This document shows, piece after piece, positions 26,327 through 37,959 of a stretch of DNA of 64,000 nt. The notes beneath the pieces are model-generated. The model was given only the letters and a program-made list of their open reading frames with translations. It ran no database searches and was not told where the DNA came from. Each line of letters opens with the position of its first letter. Position 1 is the stretch's first letter. This stretch comes from Trichopria drosophilae (taxonomy: Eukaryota; Arthropoda; Insecta; Hymenoptera; Diapriidae): contig CM059587.1 in NCBI GenBank assembly GCA_030407085.1, positions 94,545,001 to 94,609,000 of the forward strand. Direction: 5' to 3'. A program made the translations under genes and the position numbers.

Positions 26327-26602
26327 CAGTGGACCTCCCCTTATTTTAACTATGTCCTTCATTTTAACTTTTTTTGGTTCCTTATGTTAACTTCTTCCCC
26401 TTATGAGTTTCCTCACCATTCGCCATTTAAAAGTGTTCAAAAGAGTGCGGACTGCTGTTTGCGCTTGCGCATACAGGTGAAGAAGGTCCGCTATATTTCC
26501 TTTTTCTGTTTTTATTCTCTCATACTGCCAGTGGTGGGGATGAAGGGAAGAAGCCGCCATCTTCCTTGACTCGGAAAAGTTAAAATAAGGGGAGAGCCAC
26601 TG
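26327..26602. mobile_element. Pogo-like MITE, 276 bp
   Basis: The left end CAGTGGACCTCCCCTTATTT follows TA, and the right end AAATAAGGGGAGAGCCACTG is followed by TA. TA duplication and CAG...CTG ends fit the pogo/Tigger group; the superfamily is inferred because there is no transposase. Inside are several TTATTTTAAC words, a GCGCTTGCGCAT word and a GCCGCCATCTTCC word. Confidence 0.8.
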
Positions 26603-27893
26603 TACTGTATTTGTCTCGCTAATAAGTAGGTGTAAGTGGCGCCATCTTCACAAAATTCAATTAACTACATACAGTTTGTGAAACGTCGATAAATGTAATT
26701 TTTGCGTTTCCTGCCACTAGCTGTCACCACTAATCTATTCTTTGTGTAAAGCGGTAAAATAAGGGAAGAAGCCTTGACACGAAAAGTTAAAATAAGGGCA
26801 GGGCCACTGTAATACCACTAGAGATGCGAATTTCATCAATAATGTTCATAATTGATAGAATAAGGTTTATTTTTTCGAGACATTGACGTTTTGAAGAGGT
26901 TAGGTTGATTCGTGTCAAAACAAAAAATTCCTAGTTCAAGTTCATATCTTTTGTACACTTTTGGTTGCATAAAGGCATCGATACGTCAACATTATTGATA
27001 CGAAAAAAAAATTCACAAAAAACACACGAAAATTTGTTCATTTTTTTTTAAATGCGCCATATTGGTTTTTAAAACAGTTTAAATACACGTTTGACCACGC
27101 CAATCGAAAGAGCATACTCGAAAATGGTAGGGTTGGTCACTTTCAAATCAATATTAATCTTATTTCCTGTTGAGAATGAAGGCCAAGTTGGTGAAAAGCA
27201 AAAAGTACAGTACTCCTTCCCTTATTCTAATTTTTTCTCTAATTCTAATATAGTAAGAAACTTTCAAAATATACAGGGTTTATTTTATGTGTCGTTTCCT
27301 GCCTGATTGAATTTTTAATTTACGTTGAATCTACAATGAACGTTTTAAGTTTTGATATTAAAGATTATTATCAAATTTGTCATGTATTTGCGATTATTAA
27401 TACTTATTATGCTCGGAATACGATAAAATTATATTCTATCTCTATCTGCACGCTTTGAACAACCTGCAATACAACAAAATGAGACCATATTTGCCTTAAA
27501 ATAGGTAAATAATACATTTTTCTCTTATCGTCAATTCTAATTTAAAGGAAAACGCTGTTTGTTTGTCCTCCATCTTGGATTTTGGGGACATGTTACCTGT
27601 CGTGACGTCACAGCGTGAAATCCTCTATTTCTTTTTTTCACTGTTTTTCTCTCAAACTGCCAGTAGTGGGGATGAAGGGAAGCCGTAAAATAAGGGAAGA
27701 AGCCGCCATCTTCCTTGACTCGAAAAGTTAAAATAAGGGGAGGGCCACTGTACTGCATGTCTCGCTAATAAGTAGGTGTAAGTGGCGCCATCTTCACAAA
27801 ATTCAATAAACCACCTAGTTTGTGAAACGTCGATAAATGTAATTTTTGTTCCCTGCCACTAGGTGTCACTACTAATCTATTCTTTGTATCAGC
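26530..27893. repeat. Direct duplication of about 220 bp
   Basis: A block containing the right end of a pogo-like MITE plus the following unit (starting TCTCGCTAATAAGTAGGTGT) occurs at about 26530-26752 and again at about 27665-27893 in the same orientation. The copies differ by small indels. A further MITE right-end fragment ends at 26809, and another left end (CAGTACTCCTTCCCTTATTC) starts at 27208. TGACGTCA is at 27603-27610. Confidence 0.65.
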
Positions 27894-28207
27894 CGATAAT
27901 GTCGGGAACTGACATTTAGCGCTGTCGTGGACAAATTTGCAAGCTTTCAACCGCCATATTGGTCGATGGACCAATCAACTTTCTCCAAATGCAAGCTTTG
28001 AGTAGTTTGAAAAACAGCCAATAGCATTCTAACCTAAAAATCACTTACCGAATTCTTGTCTTGTAACTTATATTTCTTGTATACTTACGTTTTATTAAAA
28101 ATTATTAGTGATTACAAATCCATCTGTGAAGAAAACATTTGAAAATCTAACCTACAAATCATATATTTAATGTCAATTGTCTTTTGTGAGAAAATTTCTT
28201 TTTGTCG

Positions 28208-28218
28208 TTTATTTTATT
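28208..28218 (-). terminator. Poly(A) signals of the coiled-coil gene
   Basis: Two AATAAA hexamers on the minus strand (28208-28213 and 28213-28218) lie about 180 bp below the stop codon, in an A/T-rich stretch. Confidence 0.5.
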
Positions 28219-28394
28219 TTAAAAAATTCTTAAGAATAAACCAGATGATATAAATCTAAAACTACCAGTCTTGAAAGTCTGTTACTCATTGTCGACCTGT
28301 TAGCTTCGCACAAACATCCATCCGCATAAAACATTAAGCAAATCAAGATTCTTCTCTGTATTAATCACTTCTAGAGCATTCGAAAAGTTTCTCT

Positions 28395-29965
28395 TCAAGT
28401 ATTCGTCGACATGTCTCGAACCGGTATGCTTCTTTCCGATATGTTTCTGTTGTCGGAGCTTCTCCGAAAAGTTGACAATTGTACGACACTTTGACTCATT
28501 TCCTTATCGGAATGTTCCGCATTTCGCCATTGTGTATTTTCTAATATCGAAGCGAGTTTGGCATCACCCGATTGATCAACCTCCGTCGACGTACAGGTAG
28601 TGCTGTCCGATATTGACAATTCCGCAGGTTTCTTGAAATATTGTCTATAATTAACAAATCATTAAAAAATCTGCCAATAAAATAACTTGGTACAAACACT
28701 AACGTACGAATTAACACATTTGGAAAAATCGTTCTTCCGACATCTTTTTCCAAGTTTCTCAATCACTCTGGAATCGACTTTTATTATTTTATTCCAATTC
28801 GTTTCGCTTTTTATCTTTTCAATATTTTGCGTCAAGTGTTGAATCTGTACTTTCAGCGCTGCGTTTTCATAAATCAATCTTGTATTCCTCTGTACTACCT
28901 AAAATCGATCGAATTGATGAAAGTAACATTTTTGAAGCATCTTAAAATAAACATTTACTTGTAAAAACTTTGATTTGCTCAACGGCAAAGAATTCTTAAA
29001 CTTTTCCGATATGATAACATTCAGTTCTTCCTTCGCCTCGTCAAGTTTCTCCATCATTTCTGCCATTACTCTCAGATGTTCTTTCGTCAACAGATCCAAC
29101 TTATCCTGTACCGAATCTTTCGCATGTTTCATCCTTAAAAACTTAATACACAAATTGTAAGTCGTTTCGCTCTTCTCGTCTACTTCAATTTTCAGTCTTT
29201 TATTCTCGTTAATTAACGACTCTCGAATCTTGTCTTCTCTCCGAGTTTTCAAAGTTCCGCAAATGCATTTTGACTTACAATTTTGTAATTCGTTATAAAA
29301 GTGTTCTTTTTCCTTTTGATAAAAATATCTTTCGTCGTCCAGCTGTTCTAAGAATCAAATTTACTTTTAGCAGTCTGTTTAATTTCTCAACTAACTAAAA
29401 TTTACGTTTTAAGCTTCTGTTGCATCGTTGTTGTTTCTTTATCTCTGACGAAAGTCTTTCGTTGTCTCGTCTAATGCTTTCTACTTGCAAGTCCTTAACT
29501 TGTATCGAATTCTCCAATTCTGTTACAGTCTCATTCAAATTTGCTATCTAAAATGAAAACTGATTTGACAAATCTTATAAAATACAAAAACTAAAAATAC
29601 TTTCTTTCTTTAACAGCACCTGCTGATGCAAACTATTGGCATCAGGACAATCCGGTGTTGCTGGATAATTCGAACTGTTTTCAGTAGTCTCGGTAAAATC
29701 TGCATTAAGATCGACACTCTGCATGTCGCAATCTGTATTTCTCGAGTAATTTGTTTCTTCAGACTTCTTGTAAAATCTCCTGCGAGAAATGTGATCAAAA
29801 CTGTTCAAAATTAAATCCCACCCTGAACTGTCCAAGTATAAAAATGATTCCCAAATGCTTGCGGTTCTCAAAAATTCTGTCAAATCATTCAAAAAAAAAA
29901 ACAAACGACTAGCCTAACCTTAAAAGTTTCTTCGGCGCCAGTTTCCCTCCGGAGCTTTTCTTCAT
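28395..29965 (-). CDS. Coiled-coil protein of unknown function, six exons, 392 aa
   Basis: I do not recognise this gene. Exons, 5' to 3' on the minus strand: 29965-29919, 29779-29620, 29547-29406, 29347-28959, 28898-28708, 28644-28395. All junctions are GT..AG with matching phases, and the sum is 393 codons including TGA. The start ATG is followed by a short basic leader (MKKSSGGKLAPKK). Residues of about 50-70 are acidic and Ser/Thr-rich. From about residue 70 to 300 the protein is Lys/Glu/Leu-rich with heptad-like spacing, as in a long coiled coil, with a short Cys cluster (C140, C144, C146). The last 80 residues are Ser/Thr-rich and look disordered. There is no signal peptide and no membrane segment. 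It follows the nucleoplasmin-like gene in the same direction at very short distance. Cytoskeletal or centrosomal roles are common for such proteins, but this is not shown here. Confidence 0.72.
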
Positions 29966-30121
29966 TGAAGCTAATAAAGTGAAGGCTTGCAGCCTCTTTC
30001 CAGTGACAATACTTCAAAAAAACCTTAAAAATACCAACACCAAAAATAACTCTTGTAAAAAAAAAAAAAACTAAAATGACAAACGAACGTCGTTAACCTC
30101 GAAAAAGTTAGGCGAAATATT

Positions 30122-30127
30122 TTTATT
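30122..30127 (-). terminator. Poly(A) signal of the nucleoplasmin-like gene
   Basis: AATAAA on the minus strand, about 475 bp below the stop codon and about 155 bp above the start codon of the coiled-coil gene. A second candidate lies near 30402. Confidence 0.45.
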
Positions 30128-30601
30128 GAATCGTGTATGTACAAAATGGGTGTACAGACTACAAATACTATCGCATCTGTCGTTTATCGATCCCTTGCTA
30201 CTTTTTTTCTTTCTTTTCAAAGTGGAATGAATGTCGAGGAAAAGAAGTACCTCTCCGAAGTTCTGGTAACGTCAATAGAGATCAGTCTACTTCTTAACGA
30301 TTGACAAACTACATTTATGTCGATGTCAGTACCCGTTAGCAAATCAGTAAAAAAAAAAAATGGTCATGCTTTACATGTTTATCGCAATCGTAGACGTTTT
30401 TCTTTATTTCAAGTCGACATAAACAAGTTTATTTTAAGTTCGATACCAGCGTCGATGCATTTTTTTCGGAACTTGACGCAGGTACTGATGAATTACGATA
30501 CTTTTCGCTGAATGCTGATGATAATGAAAGACTTACGCTTACATTCTAACCTATGAGTGCGTCTTGTTACGTTTCATTTCGTGAAAATTGAAACCTAGCG
30601 C

Positions 30602-33600
30602 TTATTTTTTCTTGTTCTTCTGTACCTGATTTTTGTTTTTGGCCATATTCGTCCATTTGTTCTTCTTTTTCTTGGGTTCGTCATCTTCGTCGTCTTCTTC
30701 TTCCGGTTCCTAAGGCGCATAAAAAAAAATTCACTCTCGCGAAATTTTTTGCCGAAAATTTGTCGAATCGGTAAAAACGCGACAGGCACGACGCCAAGAT
30801 GAAAAGGAAGGAAAACTAAATACTTGTCCTATAATAGAGGTTTATTATACAAAAATTACTCGAAGATGTAACAAAACTTCAAAGTGCAAACGCCGAGAGA
30901 AATAAAAAAAAAGTACATGTCGGATTCGGTAGGAATCCACGTCTTTGCCGTAAGTGCTAGACTTGCTTATTAAATTAAGATAATCAAAAATGAAACTTAT
31001 AAAATCGACGTTATGTAATTATTTTTTTTTTACTAACGCAAATCACTTGTCTATCCCTTCGTCCATCTTAGCGCGTTTGGTGCCATTTTTTTTAATCTCC
31101 GCCGAGATTTTTCTTTTCTTTTGCTGTTCCTGAAAGTTTTATCAGCGATTGTAAACTTTCCCAATACGCAAAAATATACCGATAACGAATATTTCAAAAA
31201 TCAAGGGGGGGTTAATAAATGGGTAAGAAAAAAAGAAAACACAAAAACATGTAAAAAAGAACTTTTATATAATTTAATTTTAACTAGGAGAGTAAAAAGG
31301 TTAAGATTATACCTTTTCATCATCCTCGTCATCAATTATGTTTTCTTCCTCCATTTCATCTTCCATATCTTCAAATTCATCTATGTGCGTTCCTGAAATA
31401 TACAATTTATGAAATTAGTCAAATTTTTTTCAGATTCGTTTCGAAATAAAAAGTTACGACGTACCAAGAAGATTATGTCCAATTATATGAACTGGTCCGC
31501 TTCCCTTAATAAGTGTAAATGTCACTGGAGGATCTGGGAAGCTTAAATCAAGGGTGATTTGTGCAGTTTTGCCAATTTCTAAGAGAGCGATTGGGGTTTT
31601 GGTCGGTCCCTTAAGTCCCATTGCCTCTACTTGGAGAACGTTGAGCTCGCCAGGTTTCGCGTCTGGTCCCAAAAGTGCCTGAAAATTAACCAAACTTTTT
31701 ATTCATTTGCTAAATATTTATAAAACAATGATACTATAACTATAACGATCTCAAAAAAGAAATATGTATTCGGGACTCCCAGCACCTTGTCTCCTTAAAA
31801 ACAGGAAAAAGGGAATTTGAACTTAAAAAAAAAAGGAACTAAAAAAGGACTAAAAATAGTTTTTATTTCAACTTTTTAATTGTAAGCCTGATACAATTAT
31901 TACATTACAATTTATAATAACATTTTTTTCTTTTGTTATCAGCTATATCAAACAAACGTTCAAAAAATCCCCAGAAATTATTTCTTTAGTGATTTTTGAG
32001 GAGGAATTCAATGGTAATAAAATAAAAATCAGAAACAAATTTTTTTACCAAAAAAGAAACATTTCTTTTTCAAATAAAATGGAATTTTTTAAAATCCATA
32101 CGTAATTATTTAGAACATATGTTTTTCTGTTTTAGATAGTTATTATTTCTCTTTTCTGTTTTAGATAATAAACTTATCCATCTATCTTTTCTGTTTTCCA
32201 ATTGTGTTTTTTTTTTTATTTTTAAAATAGATTAACAAATTTGAATAGCCTTTATTCGGAAAAAAAACAATTTTTTTCACGCTAAAACGTTTAATTTTGC
32301 TATTGTTTGACATCACCCTTTCAGATTTGGTTGCAAATTTTGTATACAGGTTCTCTACCCAAAAAATTTAACTCTCAATTTTTTTTAAATTTTTCCACCT
32401 GTTTTCTTTTAATTTTTTCGTCGTTTTCAATTAAAACATTCAAAGCAAATTTGGCGAATAAAAAAACATTTTCTAACTAATTATGGATGGATTTTAAAAA
32501 ATTTAATTTTTACACACAAAAAAAAAATCTTTTTTATCAAACATTTTTATAAAATTGTTATTATATTACTATTAAATTCGTCGTAAAAAAAAAAACATTT
32601 TTTTCGTATTTTTCGAAAGATTGTTATAGTTCCTTAAAGTTTCAATAACTTAGTTTTTCCATTTCCCTAAGATACTTTGCAGCTTTTTCATAAGGGGTTT
32701 ATGTATACAAAGAACCCATATTTATAAAATCATAAATATGGAAAATTGTTTTGTTTATTTACAATTTTTTATTATTACATAATGAAAGTAATCGTTTCTC
32801 AAAACATTTTGACAAAGTTTTTAAATTAAATAGAGAAAAAAAATAATCATATAATTTTTGTTGCATACTACATACTGTATATGTATATTATAAAATAATT
32901 TATAAATGAAAAACAATATGGATATAATTTTGAATGGCTTCATACTATTTTTTAGTTTCTCCCAAGTTAAAACATAAGTAATATTGTCATATTTCTTTGG
33001 ATTTGAAAAACGAATTAATTCTCTTAATCAAACATTTATTCATGCGCAGAAAACAAGACATAAAGAGCCACAGAAGGACAATTTAAATTTGAAAGTTTAA
33101 AAAAAGGATGTAAAAGGGACTTTTGACGAAAAAAGGAAATAAAAGGGACTAAAGTCGAAAAAATAGACTAATTTCTTAAAAGGGGACTGACTGGTAGCCC
33201 TGATGTATTATACTCTTGTCGTCAATATTAAATTTCTAATATTAAAAGGAATTACTTGGATTTATATTATATTATGTTACAAAAAGTAATTATTAATTTT
33301 AAAAATTAAACAAATTAAATTACATTGTTGACCATGCATCATAAATTATTCTTATCGTCCAAATTAAAATGTTACAGACATCTAAATATAAAAATCATTA
33401 AAAAAATGCTCGAAAAATACAACTTTTTCAAACACCGTTTTGGTAACAGAAAGATGTCAAAAAGTTACTCGTAGCGAATTACTTTAAAAATTATATGAAA
33501 ATGATAACTAAAATGATATCTAATTTTAATCGTTTCGTTTACGTCTAAATTTTAACCGATAGTTAACTTTATTTATGCATTATCAACTGAATATAAATTT

Positions 33601-36600
33601 GTGGTAGTGACTTTATGTTAACGTACAGTTAACTAGTTATTGTTGTCAATATTTTTGGCGGTATAAGTCTTATATTGACAAAGATACTATTGTTAGAAAT
33701 GAATAAAATCTAAAAATTTACTTTCTTACAAAAAAAGTAGAATTCAGTATTATAAATTGAGACAGCATCGTGAAGTATATAAAGGAAATTGTTTGCCATT
33801 AGATATAAGATAATTACACCAAATGAGAGCGTTTAAAACCAGGATGCGTAATTATGTTTACAAATTTTAAAATTCTTGTTTTTCTCTTTATTTACTATTT
33901 AACTCGGATATTAAATATTAAAATTTATTCATTGTTTATTAAGATTTTTTCATGTTTTTGTTATTATTAAGCGCATATCGTTATTTCTTTTTGTATAAAT
34001 GCCATTCAAGGCCGTCAAATTTCAATTTCAAATATTCAAATTTCAATTTACAGATTTCAAATATTCAAATTTCGAATATTCAAATTTCAATTCCGAATGT
34101 TCAAATTTCAATTTCGAATGTTCAAATTTCAATTTCGAATATTCAAATTTCAATTTTCAAAAATTTCGAATAATAAAATTTCAGATTTCGAATATTCAAA
34201 TTTCAATTTCGAATATTCAAATTTCAATTTTCAAAAATTTCGAATAATAAAATTTCAGATTTCGAATATTCAAATTTCAAATATTCAAATTATGAATATT
34301 TCAATTTTCAAATGTCCAATATTTCAAATTTCAAATTACGAATATTTCAATTTTCAAATGTCGAATATTTCAATTTTTAAATGTCGAATGTCAAATTACG
34401 AATATTTCAATTTTCAAATGTCGAATGTCAAATTACGAATATTTCAATTTTCAAATTTCAAATTACGAATATTTCAAATTTCAAATTTCAGATTACGAAT
34501 ATTCAAATTTAGAATATTTCAATTTTTAAAGGTCGAATATTTCAAATTTCAAATGTCGAATATTTCAAATTTCAAATTTCAGATTTCGAATATTTCAAAT
34601 TTCAATTTTCAAATGTCGAATATTTCAAATTACGAATATTCAAATTTAGAATATTTCAAATTACGAATATTCAAATTTAGAATATTTCAATTTTCAAATG
34701 TCGAATATTTCAAATTACGAAAATTTCAAATTACGAATATTCAAATGTAGAATATTTCAATTTTCAAATGTCTCTTATTTCAAATTTCAAATGTCGAATA
34801 TTTCAAATTTCAAATTACGAATATTCAAATTTGAATTTCAGCGAGAATAATTAGATTAGGTTCATTAGGTTACAGACAAATTTTCTGTTAAGTTTCATCT
34901 TCATTGTATTAATTATAAAAATGTTGTGAATGTTTATAGCTTTGTTTCCAGCTTTAAACCTTCATAACTTTGAAACGATTAATACAATGTAAATGAAACT
35001 TTCTTGACACTTTGTCCATACCTTAATGAACAACTTTCTCGCTGAAATTTTATTGAAATGAAATTATACTCAAAATTTGCTTGATAAACGAAATGCTTGA
35101 ACATATAATTTGTAGTTGCGTAGAAAAAAAATAATAGCTTTAGTGCTTATTAGGATATATCGTTTATTCTTTCTTCATTAGTTGCGCAAAACTGTAATGA
35201 TTAATTTCTTTTTTAATTCCTTTCAAAACTTTAAAAATTGACTGTGCTGTAACGAGTTGATATTAAAAATGTTTGCAAAAATATGATAGAATAAACAAAC
35301 GAGATCAACAGACGGTAGCTAATAAAGACATCCCACACGCAAAGAAATTTTGGGAAGTAGTAGTTACCGCACAGATTATGACGAATTTGAAATGACGGTT
35401 ACAATTCGAATTCGTTAAAAATAAAATTTTTATAAACAGATCCAATTTGAGTGCACCTTTAAGAATATTTATTCATAATTTCTAAACGATACAGTTATTT
35501 GTAATGATCTATAAATGTTGAAACGGAAAAACTTGGTACTTTTTTCATTCTAACGCTTCCGTATTGAAAACAGTGCAAGATACACTAAAAATGCACTCAA
35601 CCTTTTTTATAGAGCACAAAATTTCCTTAAAAAAAAGTCAGCGAGAGCTCTAGTCTAAAGTTAATAGATTATCCATGAATAACGCTGGAATTTTGTCTTA
35701 CAAGTTAATTACGAATATTTTAGAATTTTGTAAAATATGAGGCGTATTCCATCGTTGCTTGTGGCTAAGCTATTAACTTTAGTCTAGGGCCCTCGCTGAC
35801 TTTTTGTAGGAAATTTTATGCTCTACAAAAAAATTTCAGTGCACTTTTAGTGTATCTTGCACTGTTCTCGATACGGAAGTTTCAGAATGAAAAAAGTACC
35901 AAGTTTTTCCGTTTCAACATTTATAGATAATTAAAATTAATTATTAATAACTAAATAGTCGGAAAATTATGAATAACTATTCAAAAAGGTGTTATAAAAG
36001 TGTATCTACTTAAAATGTTCTTTTTAACCATTTCGAATGTTAACCGCCATTTGAAATTTGTCAGAAATCGTACGGTAGCTGTTACTTCCCTGAGCAGTGG
36101 CATTTACGTCGATCGTAAAAGTGTACGATTTAAACCTGATAGTTTTAAATTACATAGTGACACTTTAATATTTTATTTATACTATTTCGGACCTAATTAT
36201 TCATTAAAATAACAAAAATATACAATTGAACCATATAGTTTTTGAATCATTAAGTAATAATACTATTCGTAATGTAAAAGTTTAAAAAAAATATATAATT
36301 GTGGTTGAATTTTTATAAAATCATTTAAACATTTATAGAAAACTATTTCGAGCATGAAATATGATTAAAAAGTTAGAAAATTTGAATTTGTCATTTTCAT
36401 AGTTGGGATAAGATGCAGGTAACAACCCCTTGCAAGTCTTGTACGAAATTTCAGTTGGCGAACCTTTCCTTCCACCTCTTCCCACTTTACCCCCCTCCCC
36501 ATACCCCCTCCACAATGCCACAACTCACCCCAGTAAATGCTCAACAAAAGAAGGGTCACTACTATAGAAAAATGGCGCCAAATTCGAGAATTCACACCAA

Positions 36601-37692
36601 AAAAATGTATCAAATTCTAAATTACAAATTGTCACTTCTGTTTCGACAAAAAAAAAAAAAAATTCTTTCTCATTTTTATAATTTACTTTTTGAAATGTTA
36701 CATTAATTTATTAGACTAAACTAAAAGAAAATTAAGTTTAAAGATATTTTAAAAATTATCTCCACATGTTTCAAAGATGATTCACTATTTAATGGCCATT
36801 AGATATTTCTCCTTAAATAAGTATTGAATTCAATCTTTACATAGAGAATTATTTAATTGAAATATTTTAATTGTTAAATTTATGATATTAACTAATTGTG
36901 CATCTTATTAAATGTTTCAGTTTGTTATAAATATGTATAATCAAAGAAATGTCTTATTTTGAAAAGAAAACATTAAATTATTGATATAAAACCATTCTCA
37001 AAATCATTTCTGTATGATTTAAGAGACAGAAAATACTTTTAAAAGTACGAATCACTAACTAAACCCCATAAATGAAACATAATTTTAAAATTGTTCAAAA
37101 AAAATGTGCTCGAACTAAAAATATCAATTTATTTCACGAACGTCGCACAATTTCGCCATATCGAACAATGAATTATGTAAACAAAGAAATAAAATTGAAA
37201 AACGATTGTTGTATAGGTTAGGTTTCCATGGTGGATGGTGGGGGAATTTAATATTTCATTATGGAATATTCTAGAATCCTCGGCAATCATTAAGAAAAGA
37301 AATTTAGGAGAATAAATGTTGAACAACGAAATGCGAAAAAAAAAACCGGAAGGTAAAGTCAAATAAATGTCTTACCATTTTGATGATAAGTTTTTGATCA
37401 ACGCCGAAATGTTGGTTGTTGCCTTCGGATTCATCATTTTTGTGCTCTGGATCCCAAACTTCTTTGGAATTTGCGCCTTCGAGGGTAATTGCTGTGGACA
37501 GACACAAGAAAGTTTCAGAAAAACGGTAAAGATACCGACGCGGCGTAATGGCCGAAACACCGTCCGTTGCCGGCGTCTCGCGGCAACTTTCTTTCCGTCG
37601 AAAAGTAGCCGCGATCGGATGGAAATTTTTGCGCAACGATTAACCGTAAGGTTCGATGAATATAATTTACCGTATAAATATTCTTCGGCCAT
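30602..37692 (-). CDS. Nucleoplasmin-like histone chaperone (NLP family)
   Basis: Nucleoplasmins are pentameric nuclear chaperones that bind histones and act in chromatin and nucleolar assembly. Exons on the minus strand: 37692-37671, 37491-37376, 31678-31465, 31392-31313, then 31129 to about 31047, and a last exon 30709-30602 with TAA. The N-terminus MAEEYLY and the core (ALLGPDAKPGEL, PVTFTLIKGSGPVHI, GHNLLG) are diagnostic of the insect family. The core is followed by acidic tract 1 (E/D-rich, exon 4), a basic nuclear-localisation segment KKRKIS..KRAK (exon 5), acidic tract 2 (EPEEEDDEDDE) and a Lys-rich tail (exon 6). Junctions 1-4 are in phase. Exon 5 runs into a TGA at 31045-31043; its only good GT site, after 31047, is out of phase with the acidic reading of the last exon. 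A 40-bp exon at 30956-30917 would restore frame (220 aa); otherwise the protein ends at 172 aa. Intron 2 is 5.7 kb and full of repeats. Confidence 0.93.
31771..33202. mobile_element. hAT-like non-autonomous element, about 1.43 kb, in the nucleoplasmin intron
   Basis: The ends are imperfect inverted repeats: GGGACTCCCAGCACC on the left, and on the right the complement of CAGGGCTACCAGTCA. They are flanked by ATGTATT at 31764-31770 and 33203-33209, which fits the 8-bp duplications of hAT elements with one position decayed. The interior is extremely A/T-rich with no transposase frame. Subterminal AAAAGGGACTAAA-type words occur near both ends. Confidence 0.6.
33210..34009. other. AT-rich intron sequence
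   Basis: Part of intron 2 of the nucleoplasmin-like gene. It has very high A+T, no recognised element and no exon candidate. Confidence 0.5.
34010..34850. repeat. AT-rich minisatellite in the nucleoplasmin intron, about 840 bp
   Basis: The block is built from short variants of TTCAAATTTCAATTTCGAAT with internal TTCGAATATTC words. A higher-order 74-bp period is visible at about 34.14-34.28 kb. The repeat lacks stop codons over long stretches, so a spurious frame (34097-34750) opens with a periodic Phe/Gln/Lys/Ile pattern; this is not a gene. GC is very low. The array ends sharply near 34.85 kb. Confidence 0.92.
35507..35928. mobile_element. Foldback element, 422 bp, in the nucleoplasmin intron
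   Basis: The left arm starts ATCTATAAATGTTGAAACGG and its near-perfect reverse complement ends at 35928. The arms are about 160 bp each, with a loop of about 100 bp. There is no reading frame and the target duplication is unclear. Confidence 0.75.
35929..37375. other. AT-rich intron sequence
   Basis: The remainder of intron 2 of the nucleoplasmin-like gene. A pyrimidine-rich tract lies at about 36.46-36.54 kb and poly(A) runs near 36.65 kb. No exon or element was recognised. Confidence 0.5.
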
Positions 37693-37859
37693 GGCGATTG
37701 CTGGGATTTCAACGGATTCTCGTGGCGGTTGGAAAACGAATGAGCGTTACGTGCGTCGGTTAACGAGAGACGAGCGAAGTGAACAGAAGTGAAGTCGGCG
37801 CCGACTCCTTGGAAAGCGACGCTAAAGGCTAAGATGGCGCCACCGTCGACAACCACGGC

Positions 37860-37920
37860 CAATCAGGAAGCATATATATAAATCCCAGCGACAATCGGAT
37901 TTATACGCGTCGCTGATTGG
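37860..37920 (-). promoter_or_regulatory. Probable promoter of the nucleoplasmin-like gene
   Basis: On the minus strand a CCAAT box (37920-37916) is followed by TATATATA at about 37880-37873, some 180 bp above the start codon. A CCAAT box also precedes the same TATA on the plus strand (about 37859-37863), so the site could fire in both directions; no plus-strand gene was recognised just downstream. Confidence 0.4.
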
Positions 37921-37959
37921 TCGTCGTTTTCATGAAACTCAGGGACGGCGGTCTGGACA

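Larger units (their letters stand above)
25366..27192. mobile_element. Composite foldback with about 360-bp inverted arms
   Basis: The segment at about 25366-25740 reappears in inverted orientation at about 26826-27192. The arms share runs such as GGAAATAAGATTAATATTGA. Between the arms lie one degenerate and one complete pogo-like MITE plus part of a third. The arrangement looks like an inverted-repeat element that collected later insertions. Confidence 0.65.

Noticed and set aside
26036..26569. 177-codon open frame on the plus strand
   Set aside because: It runs across the borders of two pogo-like MITEs and has no recognisable domain.
34097..34750. 217-codon open frame with a periodic Phe/Gln/Lys/Ile pattern
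   Set aside because: It lies wholly in the minisatellite; the frame is open only because the repeat unit lacks stop codons, and three frames give similar periodic peptides.
34010..34850. CRISPR array
   Set aside because: Units vary, spacers are absent and the context is an insect intron.
37367..37792. 141-codon plus-strand frame
   Set aside because: It is antisense to exons 1-2 of the nucleoplasmin-like gene, whose reading is certain.
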